NCBI RefSeq assembly: GCF_025562755.1
Contig: NZ_CP103300.1
Location: forward strand, 5,644,501 to 5,708,500
Direction: 5' to 3'
Length of the DNA: 64,000 nucleotides
From: Endozoicomonas euniceicola
GTDB taxonomy: Bacteria > Pseudomonadota > Gammaproteobacteria > Pseudomonadales > Endozoicomonadaceae
Shown: in pieces, positions 36,255 through 44,651 of the stretch
Layout: every line of letters starts with the position of its first letter
How positions within the stretch are numbered: the first letter of the stretch is position 1
Notes under the pieces: model-generated
What the model saw: only the letters and a program-made list of their open reading frames with translations
Databases searched by the model: none
What the model was told of the DNA's origin: nothing
Made by a program: the position numbers and the translations under genes

Positions 36255-36667
36255 ATGAGCATGATTCACAACGGTATCGCAGGCATGAATGCTGTCTCGA
36301 CCGCACTGACTGTCACCAGTACCAATATCGCTAACGCCTCTGTGGCAGGGTATTCCCGCCAGCAGACGCTGTTCTCTACCACGGGAACCGGTGCGTGGCG
36401 GTCAATGGTACTCAGCGGGTTACCGATCAGTTTTATGTGTCGCAGGTGCAAACTGCCAGTACGTCACTGGGGTATGCCACCACCCTGGCGAGCCAGAACA
36501 ATTTGCTTGAAGTGACGTTGAGCAGCAAGTCCAAAAGTCTTTCTCCGGCATTGAACGACTTTTTTAAGGGGTTGGACAGTGCTCAGGCTGACCCGATGGA
36601 TATTGCCTATCGTCAGAAAGTGTTATCCGGTGCTGAAGGGGTTGCCAACCGCTTGCTGGCTATCTGA
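36255..36667 (+). pseudogene. flgK remnant (flagellar hook-filament junction protein)
   Basis: Begins with a normal FlgK start, SMIHNGIAGMNAVSTALTVT then NIANASVAGYSRQQTLFSTT. A one-base-loss-type frameshift near 36390 moves to VAVNGTQRVTDQFYVSQVQT, then SPALNDFFKGLDSAQADPMD and SGAEGVANRLLAI before a stop. Only about 135 of the usual 450-plus residues remain. The last residues LLAI may be the original C-terminus joined on by an internal deletion. Confidence 0.8.
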
Positions 36668-36695
36668 TCAGGGACGAATTTTAAGGAGTATTATT

Positions 36696-36937
36696 ATGCG
36701 CATCAGCACCATGCAGATGAACAACACGATGGCGAACAATATAATGTCGACGTCGTCTTCCATAAATCGCATCCTGATGCAGTTGGCTACCGGTAAGAAA
36801 ATTCTCAAGCCGTCAGACGACACACTGGCATCGACTCAGATCCTGGGGCTCGATGATGCCAATAAAGAGCTTGAGTCCTATGGGAAGAACCTGGAGACCG
36901 CTAAGGTGGGCGTGCGTCGCTGTTTGATTACATGTAG
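36696..36937 (+). pseudogene. flgL remnant (hook-associated protein 3)
   Basis: A good ribosome site (AAGGAG) precedes MRISTMQMNNTMANNIMSTS and the FlgL/flagellin-type helix QLATGKKILKPSDDTLAS. After about 73 residues the frame is lost. In another frame the codons at 36917-36937 read SLFDYM and stop, which is the typical FlgL C-terminus. So the start and end survive and roughly 300 codons in the middle are gone. A terminator follows, as for an intact gene. Confidence 0.78.
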
Positions 36938-36988
36938 ATTATGCCGCTGTCCGCTGACTGCCTGAGGTAAGGACGTTATCTGGCATAG

Positions 36989-37041
36989 AAAAAGAGACTG
37001 GTAAAAGCAGCCTGATGGGCTAGCTTTTCAGTCTCTTTTTT
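36989..37041 (+). terminator. Rho-independent terminator after flgL remnant
   Basis: Long stem AAAGAGACTG..GTAAAAGC paired with GCTTTT..CAGTCTCTTT, followed by T residues. Confidence 0.85.
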
Positions 37042-37061
37042 ATAAGCGGAAGAAAGCCGGA

Positions 37062-38474
37062 TTGTATCCCTCTATCAGACTTAAATACTGGTGCCCTATT
37101 GTTGTGGTGGTTTTGTGGACTTCCGTTTTAGGGGGCGTGTCGCCCTGTGCGATTGCGTCTGTTATTGGCACTGTCAGGGAGGATGGCTTATCGCTTTTTC
37201 GCTCGGTCAGCGCCTTGTTGTCTGATACGCAACCGATAGGTTTATATGGTGAAGTGCTGCGTTCTGTCAACAATGTAAAGGTTTCATCCGGGCTGGATAA
37301 TGGGCTGGATAATGACCTGGTGCAGGGTGATGCGGTGGGAGTGCGCAGGCGGTTATTGCGCTCTGCCCCTGGTGTCTACCGTATTTCTGATGATGTTCCG
37401 GGGGCTGCGGAGGCAGTGCTTTTATCACGCAGGTTGGATAGACCTATTCTGGTACTTATCCTTAATGAAAATAGAAGAATCAGTCCCCGAAGCTTTCTGG
37501 TGAATCGACAGGGTGTATTTCCTGTTGGCTCGCTGGAGGGAGCTGGTTTTTCCGTTCCGGCTATCCAGCTACTGGGAGTGGATGGCCTTTGGTATCCGAT
37601 TACGACAGGGGCAGAGGCGGTGAGCAGGGGGCAGACTGTTGGTGATTACCTGGCGATGTTGCGGCCACAGGTTGAAGCCCTTTCTTATGAGTTTGGGGAT
37701 CGTTCAGACTGTCAGTTGCGGCAGGTGATGATATGGTACAGGCAGCTAAGGCGCTTGCTGGTAACGGTTCCTGGTCATGCTCATGAAGCAGATAGTGTTC
37801 TTGCCAGGTATATTGCGGAATTTCGGCTGTTGATGCTGTTGATGCGGGGGTTTTATCTGTTTGACATATTTGAGAGTTTGATGAGTGAGCTTGAGCTGTC
37901 TGAGCAGGTATCGTCCGTTGGCCAGTTGCTTGAGTTTGGAGACCTGTTTGGGTTTGTTTTGAATCAGCGGGCTGGTGATTTTGAGCTGCTCTTTATTGAC
38001 TCAAGTTTCAGTATTAACCAGTTGCTCGTTAGCATCCTTGCGTCGATTCGAAGGCAGAATGTCGCTTATCAGCCCGGTAATGGCTATGTAGAATCCGGAG
38101 CTGGTGTGCCGATCCGGTTTTGTAGGGATCGGGTGTATATCCAGTTTGATGCTTTCAGCTATTTAGACCAGCTTTTACTGGTTCTTCATTTGCGTTATCA
38201 GATGCTGAAATTTACCCGTATCGCTTTAATGACATACCCGATGGGTCTTAATGAGAAGCAGCTTCAAATAGCGCTGAAACAGCAGGACAGTTTGATTAAT
38301 AAGTTGCAGGCTATGATACAGGCCCTGATTAAAAAGCATTATGGCAGCTATTGGGGGGAGAGCTATTACAGGCCAGTCACCTTTATGGATGGCGATATTG
38401 TATTGTTTCACGGTGATATTCATGCGCCGCTTTCGGGCTGGAAAGACAGTTTTTCTGAGCAAGGGGGAAAGTAG
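37062..38474 (+). CDS. Exported protein of unknown function
   Basis: 470 residues from a TTG start, with a likely signal peptide (KYWCPIVVVVLWTSVLGG, cleavage near AIA-SVI). No known domain. Much of the middle and C-terminal half is leucine-rich and helical (RYIAEFRLLMLLMRGFYLFD, then LEFGDLFGFVLNQ). A run of near repeats, SGLDNGLDNDL, lies near residue 77. It lies between flagellar remnants but has no flagellar similarity I can see and is intact, so it may have arrived after the decay. The start codon is uncertain. Confidence 0.55.
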   Translation: MYPSIRLKYWCPIVVVVLWTSVLGGVSPCAIASVIGTVREDGLSLFRSVSALLSDTQPIGLYGEVLRSVNNVKVSSGLDNGLDNDLVQGDAVGVRRRLLRSAPGVYRISDDVPGAAEAVLLSRRLDRPILVLILNENRRISPRSFLVNRQGVFPVGSLEGAGFSVPAIQLLGVDGLWYPITTGAEAVSRGQTVGDYLAMLRPQVEALSYEFGDRSDCQLRQVMIWYRQLRRLLVTVPGHAHEADSVLARYIAEFRLLMLLMRGFYLFDIFESLMSELELSEQVSSVGQLLEFGDLFGFVLNQRAGDFELLFIDSSFSINQLLVSILASIRRQNVAYQPGNGYVESGAGVPIRFCRDRVYIQFDAFSYLDQLLLVLHLRYQMLKFTRIALMTYPMGLNEKQLQIALKQQDSLINKLQAMIQALIKKHYGSYWGESYYRPVTFMDGDIVLFHGDIHAPLSGWKDSFSEQGGK

Positions 38475-38554
38475 CGAAAGGGTATAAAGATTTAACACGT
38501 TTTCTGTCAGTGGTCTGCTACTCTTTTTTTGCTTAGAAATGAAGAGGCTAAGTC

Positions 38555-39223
38555 ATGTCATTTGTTGAACGTATGGACAACCTTGAAGGTTTAGAAGAGG
38601 AAACCCGTAACTCTGTCGGGGTGCTTACCACCGTACTGGGTAAGATGAGTCGCCACTGGGATAACCGGTTTGATGAAATTGAGGCCCGTTTTGACTACCA
38701 GAATAAACGACTGGGTGATCTTAAAATCTGTGTGACGGCGTTTATTGACGAGACCCGTGAGCGGTTTGACCGGCAAGATAAAAAAATAGAGGCTCAGTTC
38801 GCCGAGCAGGACAGAAAATTCAAAGAGAGGTTCGCCGAGCAGGATAGAAAAATTGAAGAGAGGTTTGCCGGGCAGGATAGAAAATTCGAAGAGAGGTTCG
38901 CCGAGCAGGACAGGAAATTCGAAGAGAAGTTTGACTACCAGAATAAACGACTGGGTGACCTTAAAACCTGTGTGACGGAGTTTATTGCGGAAACCCGTGA
39001 GCGATTTGACCGGCAGGATGAGAGAATTAACGCACTGGCGTCCGATGTATCTGGATTAAAGGATGATATGAAGCAGTTTAAGTCTGACATTGTGGTGTTG
39101 AAATCGGATATGGCAGCGATGAAGGATGAGTATAAGCTGATGTCGATTCAGATCGCAGGAATGCATACCATGCTGCAACGTCAGGAAGAGATGCTAACAA
39201 CGCTGCTGTCCCGGTCGGAATAA
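38555..39223 (+). CDS. Coiled-coil protein with 11-residue repeats
   Basis: 222 residues, nearly all predicted coiled coil. Five consecutive 11-residue repeats of the form ERFAEQDRKFE cover about residues 80-130. They are bracketed by two copies of a longer unit, FDYQNKRLGDLK then CVT-FI-ETRERFDRQD, at about 46-78 and 129-161. A heptad-type C-terminal coil follows. The 11-residue spacing predicts a slightly right-handed or straight coil. The DNA repeat (33 bases) is nearly identical between copies, so length may vary by recombination. Function unknown; it lies before the flagellin remnant. Confidence 0.7.
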   Translation: MSFVERMDNLEGLEEETRNSVGVLTTVLGKMSRHWDNRFDEIEARFDYQNKRLGDLKICVTAFIDETRERFDRQDKKIEAQFAEQDRKFKERFAEQDRKIEERFAGQDRKFEERFAEQDRKFEEKFDYQNKRLGDLKTCVTEFIAETRERFDRQDERINALASDVSGLKDDMKQFKSDIVVLKSDMAAMKDEYKLMSIQIAGMHTMLQRQEEMLTTLLSRSE

Positions 39224-39407
39224 AATTTTTGTGCTGGGACTCATCGAAAGACAAATATTCAATAAAAACGAAAAAAATATTTAAGGATAAAAAGACAGTG
39301 TCGTTTTCCAAGATAACCGTACTGGTTGTTGTGACTTTTCCCTGTAACGCAGGTGGATAGTCACTTCAATCAACGCTTGTTGTACTCAATGACACTGGAG
39401 ATCGGTA

Positions 39408-40024
39408 ATGATTACCATCAATTCCAACAGCTCTGCCATGATGGCGCAGAACAACCTGTTCAAAACCCAGAGTGCCCTGAAAGGCAAAATGATGCAGCTG
39501 TCCACTGGTAAGCGCATCAACTCCGCTGCTGACGACGCGGCAGGCTTGCAGATTTCCAACCGTATGGCAACTCAGATGAACGGTCTGGGTGCTGCGCAGC
39601 GTAACGCTAACGATGCTATCTCAATGGCTCAGACCGCTGAAGGCGCGATGACTGAAAACACCAGCATCCTGAACCGTATGCGTGACCTGTCTTTGCAGTC
39701 TGCTAACGATACCAATACTGACAAAGACCGGATCTTACCTCGTCAGCAGGTGCAAAAATGTCAACCAAAATTCTGGACAGCGCTCTGGCAAAAGTAGACG
39801 ACCAGCGCGCTAACCTGGGTGCGGTTCAGAACCGTCTGGAATCCACCGTTAGCAACCTGTCCAACATTGGTGAGAACCTGGGCGTTTCCAAGAGCCGTAT
39901 CCTGGACGCTGACTTCGATTCCCAGACTGTGCAGATGACCTCTAACCAGATGCTGATGCAAGCGGGTACTTCTGTTCTGGCACAGGCTAAGGGTCTGCCA
40001 CAGTATGCGACTATGTTGCTGTAA
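39408..40024 (+). pseudogene. fliC remnant (flagellin with internal deletion and frameshift)
   Basis: The N-terminal D0/D1 part is well preserved: MITINSNSSAMMAQNNLF, LSTGKRINSAADDAAGLQIS and MTENTSILNRMRDLSLQSAN. After about 108 residues the frame breaks. From 39758 in another frame the C-terminal D1/D0 helices resume: KILDSALAKVDDQRANLGAV, QNRLESTVSNLSNIGENLG and the final LPQYATMLL. The surface-exposed middle is missing. The conserved filament-core helices alone, in two frames, cannot make a filament. A terminator follows. Confidence 0.88.
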
Positions 40025-40074
40025 TACGGCTACCTGTCATTCCCACGAAGGTGGGAATGGCGACAGTCTGTTGC

Positions 40075-40103
40075 AAGGCGAATCTTTCGGGGTTCGCCTT
40101 TTT
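40075..40103 (+). terminator. Rho-independent terminator after fliC remnant
   Basis: Stem AAGGCGAA/TTCGCCTT with a ten-base loop and a short T-run. A separate hairpin, CATTCCCAC/GTGGGAATG, lies just before it at 40038-40059. Confidence 0.8.
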
Positions 40104-40120
40104 GGGTTTTTAAGTCTGGA

Positions 40121-40366
40121 TTAATGATTCCCTGACAGCAGACCCTTAACGCTGAGATCCTCATCCAGGTCCGGCCAGTGTATGCCGTCGCCTTCACCGA
40201 GAAGTTCCCAGTTGTTGAGCTGCTCTTTTGTGGCACTGGCGAGAGTTGGAAACCACGAAATGGGTACGATCAGTACTCTGCCATCAACTAGAGTTACTGT
40301 CAGTTCTGATTCCGAGCACTTAACGTGTTGGGCAAGGGGGTAGGCTTCAGCTTTTAAAGTATTCAT
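40121..40366 (-). CDS. DUF2442 family protein
   Basis: 81 residues. The DUF2442 pattern is clear: LTVTLVDGRVLIVPISWFPT followed by WELLGEGDGIHWPDLDEDLS. It overlaps the upstream DUF4160 gene by 20 bases, a pairing found repeatedly in bacterial genomes and suspected to be a toxin-antitoxin-like module. Likely a DNA-binding or partner protein; role not proven. Confidence 0.85.
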   Translation of the reverse strand: MNTLKAEAYPLAQHVKCSESELTVTLVDGRVLIVPISWFPTLASATKEQLNNWELLGEGDGIHWPDLDEDLSVKGLLSGNH

Positions 40367-40583
40367 TCCATGCCTCCAGCAAGGATGTTCTGTTTTTTTC
40401 TACTTGCCTTTGTAGCTCTCTGATTTCTTTGGCTGAAAAACGGGTTGAGCTGGCAAGGGATACAGGTGTTAGCCAGAACTTTGCCAAAGCTCTTTCACGC
40501 TGAATGTGTATGTGGGCTGGCTCATTGTTCTCATTTGAGTAAAAAAAGAACCGATATGCCCCGATTTTCAGAATGGCTGGCAT
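40347..40583 (-). CDS. DUF4160 family protein
   Basis: 78 residues from ATG 40583; an in-frame ATG ten codons upstream is possible. It has the family signature ILKIGAYRFFFYSNENNEPA followed by HIHIQRE and a C-terminal helix RELQRQVEKNRTSLLEAWNE. It is translated just ahead of, and overlapping, DUF2442. The two-gene unit has no other partner. Confidence 0.85.
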   Translation of the reverse strand: MPAILKIGAYRFFFYSNENNEPAHIHIQRERALAKFWLTPVSLASSTRFSAKEIRELQRQVEKNRTSLLEAWNEYFKS

Positions 40584-40744
40584 TAAGTTACCTGTGTACC
40601 GTGCGTTAGGCATGGGTCATACAATAAACGATTGGCTGAAGTTTCGCACATTTTCTGTGGTTCTGTGCAATTTCAGTTCAATGATAGTCAAGGCTGGTCA
40701 GGTACTGCTCTGTGTCATAGTTGGCAGTTGTTGAGTTTTTATCG

Positions 40745-40984
40745 CTAGTATTTTTCTCTTAGGTGGTCGGTATAGCTGTCAATGTTGTCCAACTCTTTTT
40801 CATCAATAATGCCTGCCAGTTCAGCTGTGGTGCTTGTTAGTTTCAGTTCGTTCTGCCCCGGTTCGAGAGGCAGGCTTTTTAAATAGTTTTCGACCAGCTT
40901 TGATAGGCTTAATTGCTGGCTGGCGGCGTATGCCCTGGCCTGTCTGATGACTTCGGGGTTGATGGTAAGAATAAGTTTGCTCAT
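40745..40984 (-). CDS. Orphan antitoxin-like protein (DUF6364 type)
   Basis: 79 residues from ATG 40984. It opens with a ribbon-helix-helix-like segment, SKLILTINPEVIRQARAYAA, then SLSKLVENYLKSL, and ends with an acidic tail. Such proteins usually precede a PIN-domain toxin. Here the 120 bases downstream encode only a short tail (YDTEQYLTSLD) that may be the end of a deleted toxin. So it looks like an antitoxin that outlived its toxin. Confidence 0.6.
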   Translation of the reverse strand: MSKLILTINPEVIRQARAYAASQQLSLSKLVENYLKSLPLEPGQNELKLTSTTAELAGIIDEKELDNIDSYTDHLREKY

Positions 40985-41022
40985 GGTGGTCTCTATTTTG
41001 TTGGGTGGCAAGTTCAGGCGGG

Positions 41023-42447
41023 CTAAAGCCTTGTTCCATCAGCAAGGTTAATCACCCTGTCGAAATAGTCTTCTTCAATCACCGACTCTGCGACCCGGTT
41101 GCCGTGAATCAGAACCGGATGAAAGGAGATGCCTTTAGGTTTAGGCAGTTTGCTGATTTTTGCCTGTACTTCAGGAATGATGGCTCGGGTAATCTCGCCT
41201 GAATGCAGTTTGCATTCGCAGACATAGACCCTGTTTTTTGCCTGAATCAGCAGGTCAATCTGGCAACCCTGTCGTCGAGTGGTGGTGGTTTGCAGGTAGG
41301 GGGCGGCAAAGGCGATATCCTGAATATTCAGATGGAGCTGTTTCAGTATAAACAGAATATTGTTGTGAACCAGGTTTTCAAATTGCAGTCCCAGTAAGGA
41401 CGGCAGGTTGGCGGGTGTTGTGGGTTGAATCTTTCCCGGTGCCTTGGTCTTTGCAATCGCTCTGAAATAAAGGGCGGTGTAGTTGTCGCTGATTTTCAGG
41501 GCGTATTTTTTTCCCGGTTTTCTTTTGGCGATGTCCCATGTGTGTTGTCGTTTAATAAAGCCAACTTCTTCCAGCACGTCGATGGCCTGGGTGTGGCGGC
41601 CAGAGTAGGTGAGCCCCATTTTTTCAGCCAGTTCCCCGGCGGTTAAGCCTTGTTTTGACTGGCTGATGGTTTCGAGTATGCTGCGGTAGAAGCGGTTTTC
41701 CTTTGAAAACAGGTCGTAAAACATTTTCTCAAATTCATTGTACAGGAAACCGCTGCTGTTGAAGGCCAGTTGATTCAGATTAGCTTCGGCGGTTTTGGTA
41801 AGGTCCAGTTCTTCAAGGTAGCGGGGTACTGCGCCGACAGCACTGAGCATTTTGATCAGGTCGATGTCGGGTGTTTTTCTTATTCTGCTGCCAAAAAAAT
41901 CCGGCAGTTCATTGAGTGCCAGCTCTTTCAGGGTGATAGAGACCGATATCCGCCCAACAAAGCCTTTATTCATCAGGATGTTGTCTTCAATCCATGAGGA
42001 TAAAGAGCCCGATAATATGATCATGAATTCTTTTTTCAGGGTGAACTGGTTTTCCCAGAGTTCAAAGAATACGGACATGAAGGCAGGGGATTTGGTCGCC
42101 AGCCAGTTGATCTCGTCTATGGCTAAAATGGTTCGTCGGGTGGAGCACAGGTCGCTGATGAATGCCAACAGCTCGCGCCATGTAGCGTGGGGCGGCATGT
42201 AGGAGAGGTCGAACTGAGCTTTGACCTGTTCGGCGTATTGTTTGCGCTCCTCGCTGTCGCTGACTTTTTCTGTTGGCGGGCTGGAGGTGAGATAGCGTAA
42301 TGTGATGTTTTTGCCAAAATTAGGCAGCTCTTTGATCAGGCGGGTTTTGCCTATTCGCCTGCGACCGCGTATGACGTTCAGCGTGCCTTTGGTGCGGCTG
42401 AAGCTGCCAAGAAGTTGTTTGATCTCTTTTTTTCTGCCTGCAAACAT
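41023..42447 (-). CDS. AAA-type ATPase with nuclease-like C-terminal domain
   Basis: 474 residues. An N-terminal P-loop ATPase (archaeal-type, DUF234 group) has Walker A GRRRIGKTR at residues 28-36 and Walker B LAIDEINWL near 115. A winged helix follows (about 275-310, LTAGELAEKMGLTYSGRHTQ). The C-terminal domain has GCQIDLLIQAKNRVYVCECK, the D..ExK spacing of PD-(D/E)XK nucleases. The family is widespread and poorly understood, often near mobile or defence genes. Two large inverted repeats lie directly upstream of the start, possibly for autoregulation. Confidence 0.8.
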   Translation of the reverse strand: MFAGRKKEIKQLLGSFSRTKGTLNVIRGRRRIGKTRLIKELPNFGKNITLRYLTSSPPTEKVSDSEERKQYAEQVKAQFDLSYMPPHATWRELLAFISDLCSTRRTILAIDEINWLATKSPAFMSVFFELWENQFTLKKEFMIILSGSLSSWIEDNILMNKGFVGRISVSITLKELALNELPDFFGSRIRKTPDIDLIKMLSAVGAVPRYLEELDLTKTAEANLNQLAFNSSGFLYNEFEKMFYDLFSKENRFYRSILETISQSKQGLTAGELAEKMGLTYSGRHTQAIDVLEEVGFIKRQHTWDIAKRKPGKKYALKISDNYTALYFRAIAKTKAPGKIQPTTPANLPSLLGLQFENLVHNNILFILKQLHLNIQDIAFAAPYLQTTTTRRQGCQIDLLIQAKNRVYVCECKLHSGEITRAIIPEVQAKISKLPKPKGISFHPVLIHGNRVAESVIEEDYFDRVINLADGTRL

Positions 42448-42467
42448 GGAGTCTGGTGCGTAGTTAG

Positions 42468-42564
42468 CTATACATAAAATCGACTATAGCAGATTTTATG
42501 TATAGTTTAACTTGGATTTTTAGCTATACATAAAAACTGTTATTACAGGTTTTATGTATAGCTA
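42468..42564. repeat. Two tandem inverted repeats of CTATACATAAAA
   Basis: First: CTATACATAAAATC (42468-42481) mirrored exactly at 42492-42505, ten-base loop. Second: TAGCTATACATAAAA (42521-42535) mirrored exactly at 42550-42564, 14-base loop. A fifth, degenerate half-site CTATACATGAAATC is at 42580. They start 21 bases upstream of the ATPase start codon. Confidence 0.85.
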
Positions 42565-42670
42565 TTTGTTGCACTTGCACTATACATGAAATCTGCAAAG
42601 CGCTCAGATAGGGCTGAATGATTCCAGTTTTGATGCCCTGTGGGCAGCGGTGTTACGGGTGAGGTGCTCG

Positions 42671-42868
42671 CTATTCGCTGCTTCCCTTCATGGTTCTGTC
42701 TGACCCAAAATCCCGTTCCAGCTTCTCTCTGATTGCAGAACAGTTAAAAGCATTGATTGACAGGTTGTTATCAGCAGTGGCAATCCTGCGATGCAGTTCT
42801 TCGCCGATGCGAATATTTAATGATCCTTTAAAGGGTTTGTCCGGCGTCCTGCCGAGTTCAGCGCAATC
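42671..42868 (-). pseudogene. HicB-type antitoxin remnant
   Basis: 65 residues of the HicB C-terminal DNA-binding region: DCAELGRTPDKPFKGSLNIR then IGEELHRRIATADNN and a short helix. HicB normally has an N-terminal RNase-H-like part of about 60 residues, which is missing. No hicA toxin is nearby. Confidence 0.6.
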
Positions 42869-43394
42869 ATGATGACTTGAGTCCAGTAGCTGACACCGGT
42901 CATGGTGAGGAGCCTGTAGAGGTGGAAAAGGTGCTGTGTGAATTTGATACGGATCGTATGATGGATGTTCGGCGGCAGGCGGAGCAGAATCGGATGCCAG
43001 GGCGGGGGTGATTTTCTCTTTGGTTATAAGGATGGGGAGCTTACCTGCGCCGTTGTTAACTTCGTTTGGTAAGCATACCTTTATACGTATTGTAAGTTGT
43101 GACTAAGAAGCTAGAATACCTGCCGTCTACTCCTTGTTTTTGTTCATTTTACCCCTATAAACAAGAGATTTTGAAGCGACATGAAAGTCAAAGTAGAGGA
43201 CAAGGTTGAGCGCTGCTATTTTTGGCTCTGTGCAAGAAGTGCCTGTTGCCTCTGCTTTAAGCGGCTTTCTCAAAATTAGAACGTTCTGCCGCAGTTTCGA
43301 GAAGTGCGTGACTTGACGGGCGGTAGCGTGCATGAAAGGCATGGACTAACCAGTGTCTTCTATATGTAATGTCAACCATCATTCTCGATTCTAA

Positions 43395-43428
43395 AACTTG
43401 CTCTTAACTGTCAGGGTAAGAGCAAGTT
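43395..43428 (+). terminator. Terminator-like hairpin before the glycan cluster
   Basis: Perfect 12-base arms AACTTGCTCTTA/TAAGAGCAAGTT, ten-base loop, then ATTTTATATTT. It could end upstream transcription or attenuate the cluster that starts 50 bases later. Confidence 0.6.
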
Positions 43429-43486
43429 ATTTTATATTTGAACAAAACTGGCCATTTTGTATAAGTGATGTATATTGCGAACAATT

Positions 43487-44647
43487 ATGCAACAAGTCGA
43501 AGATCTTAATAAACATTCATCGGTAGAAAATTGTAAAACAAAGATAATAGAACTTGAACTCTGCACAGTTGATTCAAATAGTTCAAGATCGATTGAAGTT
43601 GAATCTGATAGAAATAAATCAGATTTTAAACCAAAAATTGTTTGTGGTAAATCAGGTCACTTCGCTAGTGTTGAGTATAAGCTGGAAACGGATGAAGTGA
43701 CTTCGGCAAAAGATGGCAAGGTATGGATATGCAAAAAATACGGAAACTGTGAACCATTATATATTTATACGCCAAGCGCAAATGTAGCTCTTTTAAGGCA
43801 TATTCTACAAGAAAAAAAAATAAATTATATCATAAATGATTACTCTAAAGATGAAAGTTGTAGAAATCATAAAGCGATATACTATTTCCAGCTTGGTGAT
43901 TTAAAACCCAGCCAAAGAGAGTTTTTAGTAAAACAAGTCAAGTATGGCGTTAAGGTAATTAGCCTGATTGAAGAATTTGAGAGAAAACTTGGTTATACAG
44001 AAGTAGGTCTTTTAAATTCAGATTATTATATAGATGACAAGTCATTCTCTGTTTTAAGAAGAAAACATCATACTATTCCCAAGCGAATTGTAGACTTGGT
44101 TCTAGTCATGACGTTAATGCCAGTTGCTATACCAGTCGGATTGCTAACCGCTCTATTCATAAAAATTGAAAGTCCAGGTAAGGTACTTTTCAAGCAGAAA
44201 AGAGCTGGACTATACAACAAAGAGTTTGAAGTCATAAAATTTAGAAGCATGAGGCAGGATGCTGAAAGTTCTGGTGCAAAATGGGCATCAAAAAATGATA
44301 ATAGAGTAACAAAGGTTGGAAGGTTTATAAGAAAAATGCGCATTGATGAGCTGCCTCAACTAATTAATGTGCTAAAAGGTGAGATGTCGATGGTTGGACC
44401 CAGGCCGGAACGAGAAGTATTTATTAAGGAGCTTGAGAAACAAATCCCATACTATCGATTTCGGCATGCAGTTAAGCCCGGAGTGACAGGGTATGCGCAG
44501 GTGCAATATCCTTATGGCGCTTCTCTGGAGGATGCTGTGTGGAAGCATAAGTATGATATGTACTACATCAAACATCAGTCTTTATGGATGGACTTTAAGA
44601 TTTTGGCTAAAACAGTAACCACGGTTTTATTTGGTAAAGGTGTTTGA
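43487..44647 (+). CDS. Bacterial sugar transferase (initiating glycosyl-phosphotransferase)
   Basis: 386-residue enzyme that places the first sugar-phosphate on undecaprenyl phosphate. The catalytic domain is complete: KRIVDLVLVMTLMPVAIPVG membrane segment, KVLFKQKRAGLYNKEFEVIK, FRSMRQDAE, KMRIDELPQLINVLKGEMSM and VGPRPERE. The N-terminal part is soluble-looking and lacks the four membrane helices of typical WbaP/WcaJ relatives; it may carry a CoA-binding-like sensor. A TTG four codons upstream is possible. It starts a five-gene AT-rich operon with overlapping or closely spaced genes. Confidence 0.85.
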   Translation: MQQVEDLNKHSSVENCKTKIIELELCTVDSNSSRSIEVESDRNKSDFKPKIVCGKSGHFASVEYKLETDEVTSAKDGKVWICKKYGNCEPLYIYTPSANVALLRHILQEKKINYIINDYSKDESCRNHKAIYYFQLGDLKPSQREFLVKQVKYGVKVISLIEEFERKLGYTEVGLLNSDYYIDDKSFSVLRRKHHTIPKRIVDLVLVMTLMPVAIPVGLLTALFIKIESPGKVLFKQKRAGLYNKEFEVIKFRSMRQDAESSGAKWASKNDNRVTKVGRFIRKMRIDELPQLINVLKGEMSMVGPRPEREVFIKELEKQIPYYRFRHAVKPGVTGYAQVQYPYGASLEDAVWKHKYDMYYIKHQSLWMDFKILAKTVTTVLFGKGV

Positions 44648-44651
44648 AGAT

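Larger units (their letters stand above)
42565..43474. other. Gene-poor region with remnants
   Basis: Apart from the HicB remnant described separately, a plus-strand fragment ending at 43011 (VEVEKVLCEFDTDRMMDVRR) looks like the tail of a lost gene I cannot identify. A minus-strand frame at 43127-43342 has no recognisable family. A terminator-like hairpin is at 43395-43428. Confidence 0.45.

Noticed and set aside
38770..38940. Regularly spaced direct repeats resembling a CRISPR array
   Set aside because: The 33-base units are contiguous, in frame with an open reading frame and code for 11-residue coiled-coil repeats; there are no spacers.
40038..40059. REP-like palindrome after fliC
   Set aside because: A single copy next to a terminator; the similar GCGAAGGTG stretch near 20295 lacks the pairing arm.
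42468..42595. Inverted repeats as a CRISPR repeat or plasmid origin iterons
   Set aside because: Only two palindromes plus one half-site, with unequal spacing, no replication gene and no spacers.
43127..43342. Minus-strand 71-residue frame upstream of the glycan cluster
   Set aside because: No ribosome site, no recognisable family and a composition unlike neighbours; could be debris but not supportable as a gene.
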